From positions 1,395,375 to 1,459,374 of the forward strand of contig NZ_CP015882.1 in assembly GCF_000697965.2 (NCBI RefSeq): DNA of 64,000 nt. The letters run 5' to 3'. Of the stretch, positions 1 through 8,890 are shown in pieces; within the stretch, counting starts at the first letter, position 1, and the number at the start of each line of letters is the position of its first letter. Made by a program: the position numbers and the translations under genes. Source of the DNA: Ensifer adhaerens (GTDB lineage Bacteria > Pseudomonadota > Alphaproteobacteria > Rhizobiales > Rhizobiaceae). The notes beneath the pieces were generated by a model, which saw nothing but the letters and a program-made list of their open reading frames with translations, did not search any database and was not told the origin of the DNA.

Positions 1-1293
1 CAGTTGCGTTTGCATGTAGAGAAGACTTACAGCGTCGAAGCGGTGGTTCCGCAGTGGCAGGCGCTTTTTGACGAAGTCCTTGAGGAAAGGACGCCGTGCG
101 CTCCGACCGGACTGTTCCAGTCTTTCTTCCAAGGAGGCTTTGAATGTTCCACCCACCGCGTCCGACCAAGGGATGGGGTGGGCCGGGGTCGGCGCCTGGA
201 TATGATAGCCTCGATAAAACACGAACAATATGCGGAAAATGATTACCGTCAGCTGGCGAGCCATCATATCCGCAGCGTACGGGATGGTTTTCGCTGGCAT
301 CTGGTCGAGCAACTGCCCGGAACATATGACTGGAGCAGTGTTTTACCGTTAATGCGCGCAGCGCGCACCACCGGAACGCAGGTCATCTGGGATCTTATGC
401 ACTACGGCTGGCCCGATGATATCGATATATGGTCGCCTGAATTTGTGAGACGGTTTGCGCGTTTTGCGGGGGCTGCCGCAAAACTCCTGCGAAGCGAAAT
501 CGCGGCCCCGCCGTTCTTCGTGCCTGTCAACGAAATCTCTTTCTTTTCATGGGCGGGTGGAGATGCTGCTTACCTCAACCCTTGGGCAGGGCGCAGGGGC
601 TTTGAGCTCAAGGTGCAGCTTGCGCGCGCCTCGATCGCGGCGATGGATGCTATTCTTGAGGTCGAGCCTCGGGCCCGATTTGTCCACTGCGAGCCGGCCA
701 TCAATGTTTTGGCCGATCCCGAGCGACCAGGCGATCGACTTGCTGCTGAAGGCCATCGATTGGCACAATACCAAGCCTGGGACATGATTTCGGGACGCTT
801 GTGGCCCCAGTTGGGAGGCGCGGAAAAGTATCTCGATATCATCGGCGTCAACTACTACCATAACAACCAGTGGATCCACGGCGGCCCGACGATCGACGTC
901 GAACACCCTCTCTACAAACCATTCCGCAAAATTCTTGTCGAAACCTACGCTCGATATGGCAGGCCAATGCTGATCGCAGAGACGGGTACTGAAGGCGATC
1001 GCCGGTCCGATTGGCTGGCATATGTCGGCGAAGAAGTCAGGGCTGCCATGATGTGGGGAGTGCCTATAGAGGCAGTATGTCTTTATCCTATTGCCAATCA
1101 TGCGGGCTGGGATGACGGTCGCCCTTGCGACAATGGCCTTTTGTCAGCTGAACCAACGCCACCTCTTCGCAATGTTTACAGGCCGTTGGCGGATCAGTTG
1201 TTCCATCAGGTCAAAACGATCGAGGCATTTCTTCAAGAAATTGCAAACAAACATGATGCTCCGCCCCGGAGTTCGCGTGCTTCACGGATGTAA
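1..1293 (+). CDS. Glycoside hydrolase clan A-like protein (5' end outside window)
   Basis: The frame is already open at base 1 and stops at 1291-1293. From about residue 36 (counted from the TTG at 4) the protein reads as a TIM-barrel beta-glycosidase-like protein. It has the acid/base candidate NE at 176-177 (PVNEIS), the nucleophile candidate E326 (IAETGTE), and the conserved-looking stretches FQGGFEC, VIWDLMHYGWPDD and GVNYYHN. The first ~35 residues (VEAVVPQWQALFDEVL) resemble the C-terminus of a glycosyltransferase, so the frame is either a glycosyltransferase-hydrolase fusion or has an internal start not marked by a clear ribosome site. It lies 86 bp upstream of the DUF72 gene on the same strand. 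The substrate cannot be told from the sequence. Confidence 0.7.
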   Translation, partial: QLRLHVEKTYSVEAVVPQWQALFDEVLEERTPCAPTGLFQSFFQGGFECSTHRVRPRDGVGRGRRLDMIASIKHEQYAENDYRQLASHHIRSVRDGFRWHLVEQLPGTYDWSSVLPLMRAARTTGTQVIWDLMHYGWPDDIDIWSPEFVRRFARFAGAAAKLLRSEIAAPPFFVPVNEISFFSWAGGDAAYLNPWAGRRGFELKVQLARASIAAMDAILEVEPRARFVHCEPAINVLADPERPGDRLAAEGHRLAQYQAWDMISGRLWPQLGGAEKYLDIIGVNYYHNNQWIHGGPTIDVEHPLYKPFRKILVETYARYGRPMLIAETGTEGDRRSDWLAYVGEEVRAAMMWGVPIEAVCLYPIANHAGWDDGRPCDNGLLSAEPTPPLRNVYRPLADQLFHQVKTIEAFLQEIANKHDAPPRSSRASRM

Positions 1294-1379
1294 TGGCGCA
1301 AAGATGGATAGGTGTTTGGAAAGCAGGGACCAAATCCCGTCTCGAGACTTTCTGACCAGGGAAAACGGCGGATTGTCAG

Positions 1380-2261
1380 ATGGTGGAGCGCTCTTCGGAA
1401 GAACTTGCAGAACGTCGCGCCCGTCGCGCGCAGCGCCGACAGAGGCAGCGGCTTGCGAATATAGGCCGGGCCGAAAAGATGCATGCGTTGAGATTGGCGC
1501 TGGGGACGAATGGAGGCGCGCTCACCATTCCGCGGGACCTGTTACACGGCCTCCATATCGGCTGCTCGGGTTGGTACTATTGGCACTGGAAAGGACAGCT
1601 TTATCCGGCAGATATTCCTTCGAGCAAGTGGTTTCCCATCTATGCCCAGCAGTTCCAAACGGTGGAGCTCAATGCGCCCTTTTATTCATGGCCGACGATC
1701 GCCGCGGTGAGGAATTGGCTGCGACAAGCAGGACCGAATTTTGTTTACACGGTCAAAGTCTGTGAGCTCATTACCCACGTCAGGCGCTTCGACGACACCA
1801 GCACCTTGGTCAAGGACTTTGGCTACATAGCCGACGTTCTCGGCCCCCAGATGGGCTGCTTTCTGTTTCAATTGCCTCCAAGCGTCCGTTACTCCGCCGA
1901 GATGTTGCACACCATACTGGCTCAGCTTGACCCTTCCCGTCGAAACGTTGTGGAGTTCCGCCACAAGAGTTGGTGGAATGACGACGTCTTCGACGCTTTT
2001 GAGAAAAATGGAACTATTTTCTGCTCCTGCAGTGGCCCTCGGCTGCCCGACGCCCTCGTGAAGACTTGCGATGACATCTATGTGCGGTTTCACGGGCCAT
2101 ATCAATGGTATAGGCACGATTACAGTGACGCCGAACTGAGGATATGGGCGGAACGCATCCGCCAAAGCGGAGCGAAAACGGTCTGGGCTTACTTCAACAA
2201 TGATCGTGATGGTCATGCGATCAAGAATGCCAAGCGCCTGTCGGAGCTGCTGCTCGAGTAG
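1380..2261 (+). CDS. DUF72 family protein (YecE-like)
   Basis: The 293-residue product matches the DUF72/YecE TIM-barrel family. It has the N-terminal HIGCSGWYYWHWKG motif after a basic ~50-residue leader, then LNAPFYSWP, FVYTVKVCELITH, a GCFLFQLPPS core, VEFRHKSWW and C-terminal VYVRFHG/WAYFNNDRDGHA motifs. Biochemical function of the family is unknown. The arginine-rich N-terminal extension (RRARRAQRRQRQR) could be coiled or nucleic-acid binding, or the real start could be further in. It probably shares a transcript with the upstream hydrolase. Confidence 0.85.
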   Translation: MVERSSEELAERRARRAQRRQRQRLANIGRAEKMHALRLALGTNGGALTIPRDLLHGLHIGCSGWYYWHWKGQLYPADIPSSKWFPIYAQQFQTVELNAPFYSWPTIAAVRNWLRQAGPNFVYTVKVCELITHVRRFDDTSTLVKDFGYIADVLGPQMGCFLFQLPPSVRYSAEMLHTILAQLDPSRRNVVEFRHKSWWNDDVFDAFEKNGTIFCSCSGPRLPDALVKTCDDIYVRFHGPYQWYRHDYSDAELRIWAERIRQSGAKTVWAYFNNDRDGHAIKNAKRLSELLLE

Positions 2262-3061
2262 ACCCCCTTTGATCAGATTTTGCCTATAGCCCTATCTGGC
2301 TTGCCATCTCTATCGGAAACATTGGAGGGCCGCTGTGCGACCCCCCTTCACGATCTGGGACTATATGGCCTGTATTTTGGGGTCGAGCGGTGAGCTCCAC
2401 CAGGACCTCCCGCCCGGGGCCTCCGACAATTGCCGTTCGTAGCAATGAGGCAGTTGACCGCCCCTGCGGGCATTCACTCAGCGCCTGAGATCGGCGCCGG
2501 GAAGGAGCTTGATCAAAGTGGCACGACGGAGAAGGCCCACAAAAGAGCGAGGTTCGCAGATGCGCCAGGATCTACTGAGAGGCGCGCCGCGGCGGCTTGC
2601 GTTTGCCGGGTATGCGCTAGTGCATCGGCCTCACGAAGCAGGAGTTTGCGAACTCTCGGACTTGCTCGCAGACCGGCCGCGGAAATCGAAGGGCACAGCT
2701 AACCCGACGTTGGGCGGAACCGGCCATTCGGCTTCGTGTCGGAGCAACGGCAGGATCCCTAACCACGGTTCACCCTGGACTTGTGCACGCGCTTCCCGGA
2801 GGGCGGATGACCTGGGAGATCGCGCATTCATAGCGATGAGCGAACGCGATGTGCCGCGGCTTGAGGTTTCGTCGAAGTGCGAACGCCGAGCGCACTGGTG
2901 TCGGTGTCACTATAACGGAGCTGAGCACGCGCCACAACGTCGGTCGTTGGAGCGTTTCTTGCTGACGGTGCGCACACCCGACCTTCAGAGTGATCGGCTC
3001 ATTCGGGTCTGCAGATCCCCGCCTCGGAGAGCGGTGCGCGAACCGACGTGGCTTTACGCGC
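2262..3061. other. Gene-poor stretch
   Basis: No convincing gene on either strand; the open frames here have low-complexity Arg/Ser-rich translations. The only hint of past coding is a possible transposase remnant near 2836. Confidence 0.5.
2836..2980 (+). pseudogene. Possible remnant of a transposase N-terminus
   Basis: Starting at the ATG at 2836, the words MSERDV.RLEV.SK followed, after a frame change, by LERFL resemble the N-terminal helix-turn-helix region of ISNCY-type transposases. The match is short and broken, so this is only a suggestion. Confidence 0.2.
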
Positions 3062-4087
3062 CTAGTCGGCAGCTTTGCCGAGTGTGTCAGCAACGTAGGC
3101 GCCGCGTTCACCCATCGGGAGGGGTATACCGGTGGTGGAGTCGACGACTGTCTGGTGTTCGAGCTCCGCGTTAATCAGAGCACCTATGATGAGGATAACC
3201 GTCGAAATCCATACCCACATCATGAAACCCACTAGCGCGCCGAGAGCGCCGTAAGTCGCGTTGTAGTTCGCGAAATTCTGCAAATAGAAGGAAAAGAGCC
3301 ATGAGGCGGCGAGCCACATAAACGTGCTGAATAGGACACCCCAATTGAGCCACCGTAGCTTCGCCCGCTCGCGGCTCGGCCCGTACCGGTAGATCGAGGC
3401 CGTGCCGATAGCGACGAGGAAGAGGATCATCGGCCACCGCACCGTCCTCGTCAGGATTTCAGTCCACCGATCGAGCCACAGATACGCCAGCAAGGCGGGA
3501 ATGACGCCGATTGCCACGATCAGGACCACCGCAAAAAGCAACCCGGCGAACGTGAATGCGAGACAAAGCAGCGTCCGGGTGACGAATGTCCTCTTCTCAG
3601 TTTCGCCATAGGCGACGTTCATGGCATCAAAAAGCGCCGAAATGCCATTGGCAGAACTCCAGAGCGAGATGAACAGGCCGCTGACGAAACCGAAACTAAG
3701 CGTTGTCGTCTTCTGGGATGTCAAAGATTTCAACTGGTCCGAAATCAAAGCGTAAGACCCGGGTGGCAACAGATCGTCCAGCACGCTCATATGGGTTCCG
3801 ATGTCGATGGGATCGGCGATGAAGCCGTAAAAGGACACGAGGGCAGCAAGAGCGGGAAAGAGTGCCAACAGAAGATAGAAACTCACCCCCGCCGCGATCA
3901 GGAAAACACGCTCCTCGAACATTTCTGAAACAACACGCCAAAAGACATCGCGAATGCCTTTCGGCGGTATCTCTTCAGGCGTTGAAGCATTTCGCCCCCT
4001 GCCCGGTTCCACGGCTTCCCTTGACTTCGTCACATCGACCTCTTGCCGCTTAAAAGTTATCGCCTCTGCGATTTCTTCATCCGTCAA
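3062..4087 (-). CDS. YihY/BrkB-type inner-membrane protein
   Basis: The 341-residue product has a ~50-residue charged cytoplasmic N-terminus, then several hydrophobic segments starting at AAGVSFYLLLALFPALAALV, which is the hallmark first segment of the YihY/BrkB (old name 'ribonuclease BN') family. Later segments include FGFVSGLFISLWSSANG and GALVGFMMWVWISTVILIIGALINAE. The family is a polytopic membrane protein of unsettled function; the RNase BN name belongs to a different protein. The next minus-strand gene upstream (the lipoprotein) ends 20 bp before its ATG, so they may be co-transcribed. Confidence 0.88.
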   Translation of the reverse strand: MTDEEIAEAITFKRQEVDVTKSREAVEPGRGRNASTPEEIPPKGIRDVFWRVVSEMFEERVFLIAAGVSFYLLLALFPALAALVSFYGFIADPIDIGTHMSVLDDLLPPGSYALISDQLKSLTSQKTTTLSFGFVSGLFISLWSSANGISALFDAMNVAYGETEKRTFVTRTLLCLAFTFAGLLFAVVLIVAIGVIPALLAYLWLDRWTEILTRTVRWPMILFLVAIGTASIYRYGPSRERAKLRWLNWGVLFSTFMWLAASWLFSFYLQNFANYNATYGALGALVGFMMWVWISTVILIIGALINAELEHQTVVDSTTGIPLPMGERGAYVADTLGKAAD

Positions 4088-4107
4088 TCTACGGATGCCA
4101 AGCCCCC

Positions 4108-4398
4108 TTAATCGTCATCGAAAAAATCAAATGTCTGCCTGCGTCGGGAGACAAGACGAAGAGAGCGATCCGGCTGAATGACATAGATCTCAGAAACGCG
4201 CCGACCGAATTGGTCTCGAAACTCGTGTGGCACGATGCTGCCCACAGGTGCTTTCGTCAGCTTGGTGCGAGGCTGGCCGCGATAGGTGATGCTACCGGGT
4301 ATCGGTTCTAAGTTTGGCGAGAAGCCGTAAGTCGCGACGCCGGCGGTGCATCCGCCGAGCGAAACGCTGACAATGACCGCGGCAACTGAATTCCGCAT
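4108..4398 (-). CDS. Small predicted lipoprotein
   Basis: The 96-residue product starts with a short hydrophobic signal ending in SLGGC, with the candidate lipidated cysteine at residue 17, followed by a mature part rich in beta-type residues and an acidic tail (DFFDDD). No known family is recognised. It ends 20 bp upstream of the YihY-type gene and likely shares its transcript. Confidence 0.65.
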   Translation of the reverse strand: MRNSVAAVIVSVSLGGCTAGVATYGFSPNLEPIPGSITYRGQPRTKLTKAPVGSIVPHEFRDQFGRRVSEIYVIQPDRSLRLVSRRRQTFDFFDDD

Positions 4399-4912
4399 CG
4401 TCTTTTTCCTTGATCTGGGCAGGCGGGCATCATCGCTCGACTGGCATTGGCCGCAAATCCGATAAGCGCGCTAAAAGACGGAAAGTTCCAATCGGCCCCG
4501 GACAAGTATCCCAAGCCTATGTGATGGAGTACCTCGCGCGCCGCTTTTTGATTCGTTGATTCCCATAATTGGCTCCTCTCTCAGGCCAAAACCGGCGAGA
4601 AGCTTGAACGTTCCGCAGGGCGCTCGTCGCTTTCGCCCCCAAGCGGACGCTTCCGCGCTTGTCGAGCGTAACTGCTGGAAGGGTCTCATGCCGCCGCTAT
4701 CCCTCCGTGTGGCTTTCTTCGACCATTGACGGGCGAGAATTCGCCAAAAGCGCCGAAGTAAAATTCCCACGTTGCGCCGACGGGAGACACAAATGGACGA
4801 AGTCCTGCGGACGTGATGATGGCCAGAATGGGCGGCGTGACAGGGCGTCGGACGTGTTCCGAATGCTAACCCGTGGGGCCCACGATTTGTTGGGGGAGGC
4901 AGACACTCGGTT
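4399..4912. other. Gene-poor stretch upstream of the hydrolase
   Basis: No intact gene recognised. On the minus strand around 4420-4570 the words MGINESKS...YLSGADWNF...LIGFAANASRAM can be read only by changing frame once, which suggests a short decayed gene of unknown family. Confidence 0.3.
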
Positions 4913-4938
4913 GGAACTATCGGACTTTGCTAGAGTTT
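4913..4938 (+). promoter_or_regulatory. Possible EcfG-type promoter for the hydrolase
   Basis: GGAAC at 4913-4917 is followed after 17 bp by GTTT at 4935-4938, 70 bp upstream of the ATG at 5008. The -10 lacks the usual preceding C, so this is a weaker match than the others listed. Confidence 0.4.
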
Positions 4939-5007
4939 CTTCGGTTACTAACCGATCTGCGGCCCGGATATAATGCAAAACGGCCCCATGGCACTCATGG
5001 CACTACC

Positions 5008-5874
5008 ATGTTCGAGGGCTTCAAACTTGAAACGATACCTGTAACAGCTGGCCAGCTGCGGGTGCGACATGGCGGAAGCGGTCCGCCTGTTCTATTGCTT
5101 CACGGCCACCCCCGGACCCACGTCACCTGGTGGAAGGTGGCGGAGCGGCTGGCAGACACCTTTCGGGTTATCTGTCCAGATCTGCCGGGATTTGGTCAAT
5201 CCTATGTTCCGCAGGATACGCCTGACCACTCCGGCTCGTCGAAACGGGCCAAGGCTGCCGCATGCGTCGAGCTGATGGGGGCGCTTGGACATACTCAATT
5301 TGCCGTTGTCGGGCATGATCGTGGCGCCTACACCGCGTTTCGGCTCGCAATGGATCATCCCGACAGCGTCACGCACCTGGTCGTACTCGACGCTGTTCCA
5401 ATCCTGGAAGCTCTCGAACGAACTGGTGAGCAGTTTGCGAGAAAATGGTGGCATTGGTTTTTCTTTGCCGTCCCTGATAAGCCGGAACGCGCAATCCTTG
5501 CCGATCCGGATGCGTGGTACGGCGGCGAAATGGAACCAATGGGTCAGGCTGCCTATGAGGACTTCCGAGCCGCCACCCGCAATCCTTCCGTTGTTCACGG
5601 TATGCTTGAAGACTACCGGGCTGGGCTGGGTGTCGATAGGCAACACGACCTCGCCGATCGGCGGGCCGGCCGGTTGATCGAGTGCCCGATGTTGTGTCTA
5701 TGGTCCAGGTTGGACGACCTCGCGGATCTCTACGATGATGTTCTGGCGGTGTGGACCCCCTGGGCAACGAACCTCGAGGGCCACTCCATCAGTTCAGGCC
5801 ATCATATGGCTGAGGAAGCACCCGAGGAATTGTCGAAGGCACTTGCTCGCTTCCTAAGCCAAATCGAAATCTAG
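5008..5874 (+). CDS. Alpha/beta hydrolase, fluoroacetate dehalogenase-like
   Basis: The 288-residue product is an alpha/beta-hydrolase with oxyanion-loop LHGHPRTH and nucleophile elbow VGHDRGAYTA (D104, R105). It has a halide-pocket-like H149-W150 in WWHWFFF, the downstream DYRAG word holding the third pocket Tyr in fluoroacetate dehalogenases, and a catalytic His in SSGHHMAEE. Together these match haloacetate/fluoroacetate dehalogenases rather than epoxide hydrolases. Such enzymes hydrolyse haloacetates to glycolate, but the activity here is inferred. The start was placed at the ATG at 5008 because homology begins there; the frame is open 45 codons upstream. Confidence 0.85.
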   Translation: MFEGFKLETIPVTAGQLRVRHGGSGPPVLLLHGHPRTHVTWWKVAERLADTFRVICPDLPGFGQSYVPQDTPDHSGSSKRAKAAACVELMGALGHTQFAVVGHDRGAYTAFRLAMDHPDSVTHLVVLDAVPILEALERTGEQFARKWWHWFFFAVPDKPERAILADPDAWYGGEMEPMGQAAYEDFRAATRNPSVVHGMLEDYRAGLGVDRQHDLADRRAGRLIECPMLCLWSRLDDLADLYDDVLAVWTPWATNLEGHSISSGHHMAEEAPEELSKALARFLSQIEI

Positions 5875-5999
5875 TCCTCTTCTGCAGCCTCACACCCGCC
5901 AGCCATCCCGCGAAGCGAAGCGGCCGTTATGTCGATCACCCTCCTCAAACCCCAATCTGGACGAACCGGTGAACAAAGGAGCCGCCAGGCGTTTCGCCG

Positions 6000-6198
6000 C
6001 CGGATCGCATGAAGGTAACTGCAAGCAATTCAAGGGAAAAATCAAGGAAAGTAGGGCAAACTCACCGACGACGATCTTGATCAAGTAAGGGGAAGAACAA
6101 GATCAGCTAGAAGTGAAGATTCAGGAAGCCTTACGGCCTCGAGAAGGATCGCGTCCGGCAAGAACATCGACGACTGGTATGGCCGGCAAACCTGGTGA
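6000..6198 (+). pseudogene. Decayed csbD-like stress gene
   Basis: Read across frames, this stretch spells a CsbD-family protein: RI..N.KQFKGK, then GKLTDDDLDQV, then a degraded middle, then KNIDDWYGRQTW and a TGA at 6196-6198. In the single frame ending in KNIDDWYGRQTW there are in-frame TGA, TAA and TAG codons near the start, and several one-base insertions or losses separate the blocks. CsbD proteins are small stress-induced proteins of unknown function. No functional product is expected. Confidence 0.75.
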
Positions 6199-6203
6199 CG
6201 TTG

Positions 6204-6240
6204 TCTGCCCGCCTTGGCGGGGCGGACTATTTTGATTTAG
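6204..6240 (+). terminator. Terminator-like hairpin after the csbD remnant
   Basis: GCCCGCC-TTG-GCGGGGC forms an imperfect GC-rich stem followed by ACTATTTTGATTT. It lies just past the csbD stop and may be its old terminator. Confidence 0.4.
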
Positions 6241-6528
6241 GAGCGGCGGGAACCATTTGGAGCGAAGCTTTCCGCGTCCGGCACCAGATCAGAGGTTGAG
6301 GGGGCAGCTTAAAAGACCGCGTGGCACGAAGGCGACGTGGGCATTTTGAGACCCTCCGACTCCCTCGAGGGCCTCAAGTTTTTTTGAGGTGGCTGCAGCG
6401 CTCGCGCCGCTGGAGTCGAGCGAAAAGGAAGGGCAACCACTCCAATGCTCCGATATATTGCATCAACACTCCGTCTGGGCATGCAACAGGGCCGGTTTGA
6501 AAAGGGAGCCTCCGAATCCGCTCACCCA

Positions 6529-6783
6529 TCACATCGGGTCATTGCCTTTCATCGCATTCGACATGTGCGTTTTGCATTTGTCGCTGTCGTTTGATGCAAG
6601 CGCGTCCTTTGCCATGGCGAGTTCTTTGTTGGCGTAGTCCTTCTTCATCTCGTCTTTGATGCTCTTTACGTCCTTCTCGAGCTTTGACATGTTCGATTGG
6701 TCACACACGATATCCGATAGGGCAAATGCGGGAGGCGTCGCTGCAACAAACAGCGCAGCTGCCGTTAACATTGTTTTTAGCAT
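6529..6783 (-). CDS. Small secreted stress-type protein
   Basis: The 84-residue product starts at the ATG at 6781-6783 with a typical Sec signal (AALFVAATPPAFA, cleavage likely after residue ~21). The mature part is helical and Lys/Asp-rich with two cysteines (C27, C70) that could pair. No named family is assigned. An EcfG-type promoter lies 36-60 bp upstream, so it probably belongs to the general stress regulon. An upstream in-frame extension was rejected because the signal peptide begins here. Confidence 0.7.
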   Translation of the reverse strand: MLKTMLTAAALFVAATPPAFALSDIVCDQSNMSKLEKDVKSIKDEMKKDYANKELAMAKDALASNDSDKCKTHMSNAMKGNDPM

Positions 6784-6818
6784 CGTGAATCTCCTCTTGA
6801 TCCAGTAGATGTCGGACG

Positions 6819-6843
6819 AACCATCGAGCCAAACTCCCGTTCC
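6819..6843 (-). promoter_or_regulatory. EcfG/RpoE2-type promoter
   Basis: On the minus strand GGAAC (6843-6839), a 16-bp spacer and GGTT (6822-6819) precede the 84-residue secreted protein. This matches the alphaproteobacterial EcfG consensus GGAAC-N16-17-cGTT apart from G for C. Confidence 0.6.
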
Positions 6844-7206
6844 TTTGTCAAAGTACACATCGTCGTGATCGAGATGTGAGCTTGCAGAAAGCCGCTCTCT
6901 GAGGTGACGCCTGAGCTCAGTCTGCCGCCGGCAGGTTCCGCGTGAAAGATTTCGCAGCGATCGTCTCCCCCCCACGCCACCCGCAGCTTCTTTGATTATC
7001 GTCAGCTGGAAATGTTGAAGTGGCTTGGCACGCGCGAGCTATGGATAGAGGCTGTCGCCTAGCGGCGTTCGGAAACGGTCATCCAAGCCGACGCGGCGGA
7101 CCAGACATCGGCTGTGTCCTTCCCTTTTGGCCGTCTACTACTTCAACAGCCGCGAGAATTCCGAACGCTTCTTCATTGCTGCGATGTTCAGCACGTGACG
7201 AAGTTC
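6844..7206. other. Intergenic region
   Basis: No gene recognised between the stress promoter and the 3' end of the hybrid kinase gene. Confidence 0.5.
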
Positions 7207-8880
7207 TCAAGCGGCTGTGGCCCGGTGGGCCACCGCGCGTCCGATCGTTGTTTGTAGTTCTTCCTGCGTAAACGGCTTTGTCATTCTCAAGAGCGCCTGA
7301 AGTCCCTCGTCGTCGGGCAACTCAGAATATCCCGAAGCAAGGATCACTGGGAGACCCGGATAGGACGAGAAAATCAAACGTGCCAGCTCCGCACCCGTCA
7401 TGCCTGGCATCGCCTGGTCGCTGATAACGAGATCGAACGTATGTCCCGATCCAAGGATCTCGAGTGCGGTGGCTGCCGAAGATGCCTCCACAACGGTATG
7501 GCCGAGATCCTCCAGCATAGCGGCTGTCCCCATACTGACGAGAACATCGTCGTCGACTACAAGTACCCTCAAAGGACTTTGGACTTGGGAAACCTCGAGC
7601 GCGGTGGTTTCCAAGGGCGTGCTCGCCGGCACGGAATCTTCGGCGACGGGCAACCAAAGCGCGACGGTAGTGCCTTCGTCCTTTCTACTCGAAAGGCTCA
7701 ACGCACCGCCGGATTGAGCTGCAAGGCCGTGGACCATCGACAAGCCGAGCCCCGTCCCTTTTCCCTGCCCCTTGGTGGTAAAAAATGGCTCGGTCGCGCG
7801 CGCCACAGTGGCCTCGTCCATGCCTTCACCGCTGTCCGAAACCGTTATTCGCACGTAGCGACCCGGCTTGAGGTTAACGGGCATCGATGTTAAATCCTCC
7901 TCAGCCGACACGCCAAGCGTGCCGCCACCTACCATCGCATCGCGAGCGTTCACGAACAGGTTGAGCAAGGCAAGCTCGAGCTGGTTGCGATCGACGAGCA
8001 ACGGCGGAAGAGATGCGGGAATGTGTTTTCGCACGTCGATGCCGGGGCCAAGAGCGCGGACGAGTATGTCTTCAATGTTTTGAAAAAGATCGAGGAAATC
8101 GATCGGTTGAGGTTTCAGTTCCTGACGACGGGCGAACGCCAGCAAGCGTTGGGTCAATGCGGCACCACGCTCGGCCGCCTGGATCGAGTTTTCGACCAGC
8201 CGCTCGCTCTTACCTCCCTGAGGGAGCTGCTTCTTCAAAAGCTTCAAACTGCCGAGGATCGCCATCAGCAGGTTGTTGAAGTCATGAGCAACACCGCCAG
8301 TCAATTGACCCACGGTGTCGAGCTTTTGCGCTTCGAACAGTTGCGCAAGCGCTGCCTCTCGTTCGCGCGTCCTCTGTTCGATGCGCTGTTCGAGTTCCTC
8401 ATTGAGCTGCCGGAGTTCGGTCGCAGACGCCTCCAGCTCGGCTGTGCGCTCGCGGACTCGGTTCTCGAGTTCCGCATTGAGACGTTCGAGCTCGCGGGTC
8501 TTGCGGTAGAGATCCGCAAAGACCCTAACCTTGGCACGTAGGACATCCGGTACGATCGGGACCGAGACATAATCGACGGCGCCAGCGGCGTAACCGCGCA
8601 ATCGGTCGGGTTCCGCCATCATGACGGCCGACACGAAGATGATCGCCGTGTTTTGGTATCGCGGATGCTCGCGGATCATGCTGACGAGTTCGAACCCGTC
8701 CTGTTCCGGCATGCACACATCGACCAGGATTACCGCGATGTCGCTTCGAAGAAGATGCTCCAGAGCTTCCCGTCCGGATTGCGCCTTCAGGAGATTTTCA
8801 CCCAGATCCTGGAGGACCACTTCGTAACTCAGCAATTTCGTCGGTTGATCATCGACAAGAAGAATGTTGACAGGATTCAT
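7207..8880 (-). CDS. Receiver-histidine kinase-receiver hybrid sensor
   Basis: The 557-residue product (ATG at 8878-8880, GAGG-like site upstream) has an N-terminal receiver (residues ~4-120, phospho-acceptor D54 in ILVDVCMP), a coiled coil (~125-185), a HisKA-type dimerisation helix with H199 in GGVAHDFNNLL, and a HATPase domain (NLFVNARDAM, GEGMDE, GKGTGLGLSMV). A C-terminal receiver follows (D488 in VISDQAMPG). There is no membrane segment, so it is cytoplasmic and takes its input as phosphate from another kinase. It begins 10 bp after the stop of the HAMP-array kinase and is almost certainly co-transcribed with it; the two may form one phosphorelay. No DNA-binding output is present. Confidence 0.92.
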   Translation of the reverse strand: MNPVNILLVDDQPTKLLSYEVVLQDLGENLLKAQSGREALEHLLRSDIAVILVDVCMPEQDGFELVSMIREHPRYQNTAIIFVSAVMMAEPDRLRGYAAGAVDYVSVPIVPDVLRAKVRVFADLYRKTRELERLNAELENRVRERTAELEASATELRQLNEELEQRIEQRTREREAALAQLFEAQKLDTVGQLTGGVAHDFNNLLMAILGSLKLLKKQLPQGGKSERLVENSIQAAERGAALTQRLLAFARRQELKPQPIDFLDLFQNIEDILVRALGPGIDVRKHIPASLPPLLVDRNQLELALLNLFVNARDAMVGGGTLGVSAEEDLTSMPVNLKPGRYVRITVSDSGEGMDEATVARATEPFFTTKGQGKGTGLGLSMVHGLAAQSGGALSLSSRKDEGTTVALWLPVAEDSVPASTPLETTALEVSQVQSPLRVLVVDDDVLVSMGTAAMLEDLGHTVVEASSAATALEILGSGHTFDLVISDQAMPGMTGAELARLIFSSYPGLPVILASGYSELPDDEGLQALLRMTKPFTQEELQTTIGRAVAHRATAA

Positions 8881-8890
8881 GCCCAAACCC

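Noticed and set aside
3062..4087. Ribonuclease BN
   Set aside because: The protein is a multi-span membrane YihY-type; RNase BN activity belongs to an unrelated enzyme.
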